Positions 5,211 to 5,244 of a stretch of 5,244 bases of DNA are shown piece after piece. Source of the DNA: Bacteroidales bacterium (GTDB lineage Bacteria > Bacteroidota > Bacteroidia > Bacteroidales > UBA12077); the NCBI GenBank assembly GCA_030156305.1, contig JASGMZ010000219.1:1-5244 (forward strand), given 5' to 3'. Under the pieces are notes generated by a model. The model was not told the origin of the DNA and searched no databases. It worked only from the letters and a program-made list of their open reading frames with translations. The position numbers and the translations under genes were made by a program. Numbering within the stretch: position 1 is the stretch's first letter; each line of letters opens with the position of its first letter.

Positions 5211-5244
5211 ACACTAAGTCACTCAAAGTATAACACAAAGTTTC
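5211..5244. repeat. Edge of a CACTAAG/CACAAAG-type repetitive tract (truncated by window end)
   Basis: ACACTAAGTCACTCAAAGT followed by ATAACACAAAG is a degenerate run of 8-12 base units built on CAC(T/A)AAG. It resembles repetitive intergenic tracts that I associate with Bacteroidota genomes. It runs into the window end, so its length and copy number are unknown. Confidence 0.35.

Larger units (their letters stand above)
4920..5244. other. Gene-poor 325-bp stretch made of repeat-like elements
   Basis: No convincing gene is seen on either strand. From left to right it holds the remainder of the 4904-5024 inverted-repeat unit, the 5036-5153 inverted repeat built on 7-base units, an A/T-rich spacer (5154-5200), and a CACTAAG/CACAAAG-type repetitive tract that runs off the window. 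The only open stretch of note is a 27-codon frame at 4955-5038, unrecognised. No clear intrinsic terminator for the sigma-FecR-STN operon is found. Confidence 0.7.

Overview
The window looks like the chromosome of a Bacteroidota member, plausibly an anaerobic or facultative one near Bacteroidales/Marinilabiliales. The evidence is the low GC content, a Bacteroidota-style -7 promoter element (TAnnTTTG), few Shine-Dalgarno sites, and the ECF sigma / FecR anti-sigma / STN-domain gene order that is typical of that phylum. Species cannot be named from the sequence.

Layout, all genes on the + strand. Bases 1-366 are the C-terminal third of a butyrate kinase, cut by the window edge and closed by a strong intrinsic terminator (391-436). 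Next is a stand-alone AEC-family (auxin efflux carrier-like) permease at 510-1463 with its own candidate promoter. Then comes a three-gene cell-surface signalling cluster: an ECF sigma factor (1682-2233, GTG start), a FecR-type anti-sigma factor (2336-3346) and a signal-peptide-bearing STN + CarboxypepD_reg-like protein (3384-4919, TTG start). The last 325 bases hold no convincing gene and contain three repeat-like structures in a row.

How the genes should work together: in the standard scheme a TonB-dependent receptor senses a substrate, its periplasmic STN domain contacts FecR, FecR releases or activates the sigma factor, and the sigma factor transcribes the locus. Here the third gene has the STN domain and the carboxypeptidase-regulatory-like domain but stops at 511 residues with no recognisable plug or beta-barrel. 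It could be a cut-down signalling partner or an effector instead of a transporter.

The most unusual feature is a pair of ~98-bp direct repeats (1590-1687 and 2251-2347, about 92% identical by hand alignment). One lies immediately before, and includes the start codon of, the sigma gene; the other lies in the same way before the anti-sigma gene. Each carries an intact 10-bp inverted repeat, a 9-base TGAAGTTCA palindrome, a 7-base segment complementary to the start-codon region, and a 23-24 codon open frame. This points to a shared leader or operator controlling a sigma factor and its antagonist separately, or to a mobile intergenic element caught at two start sites.
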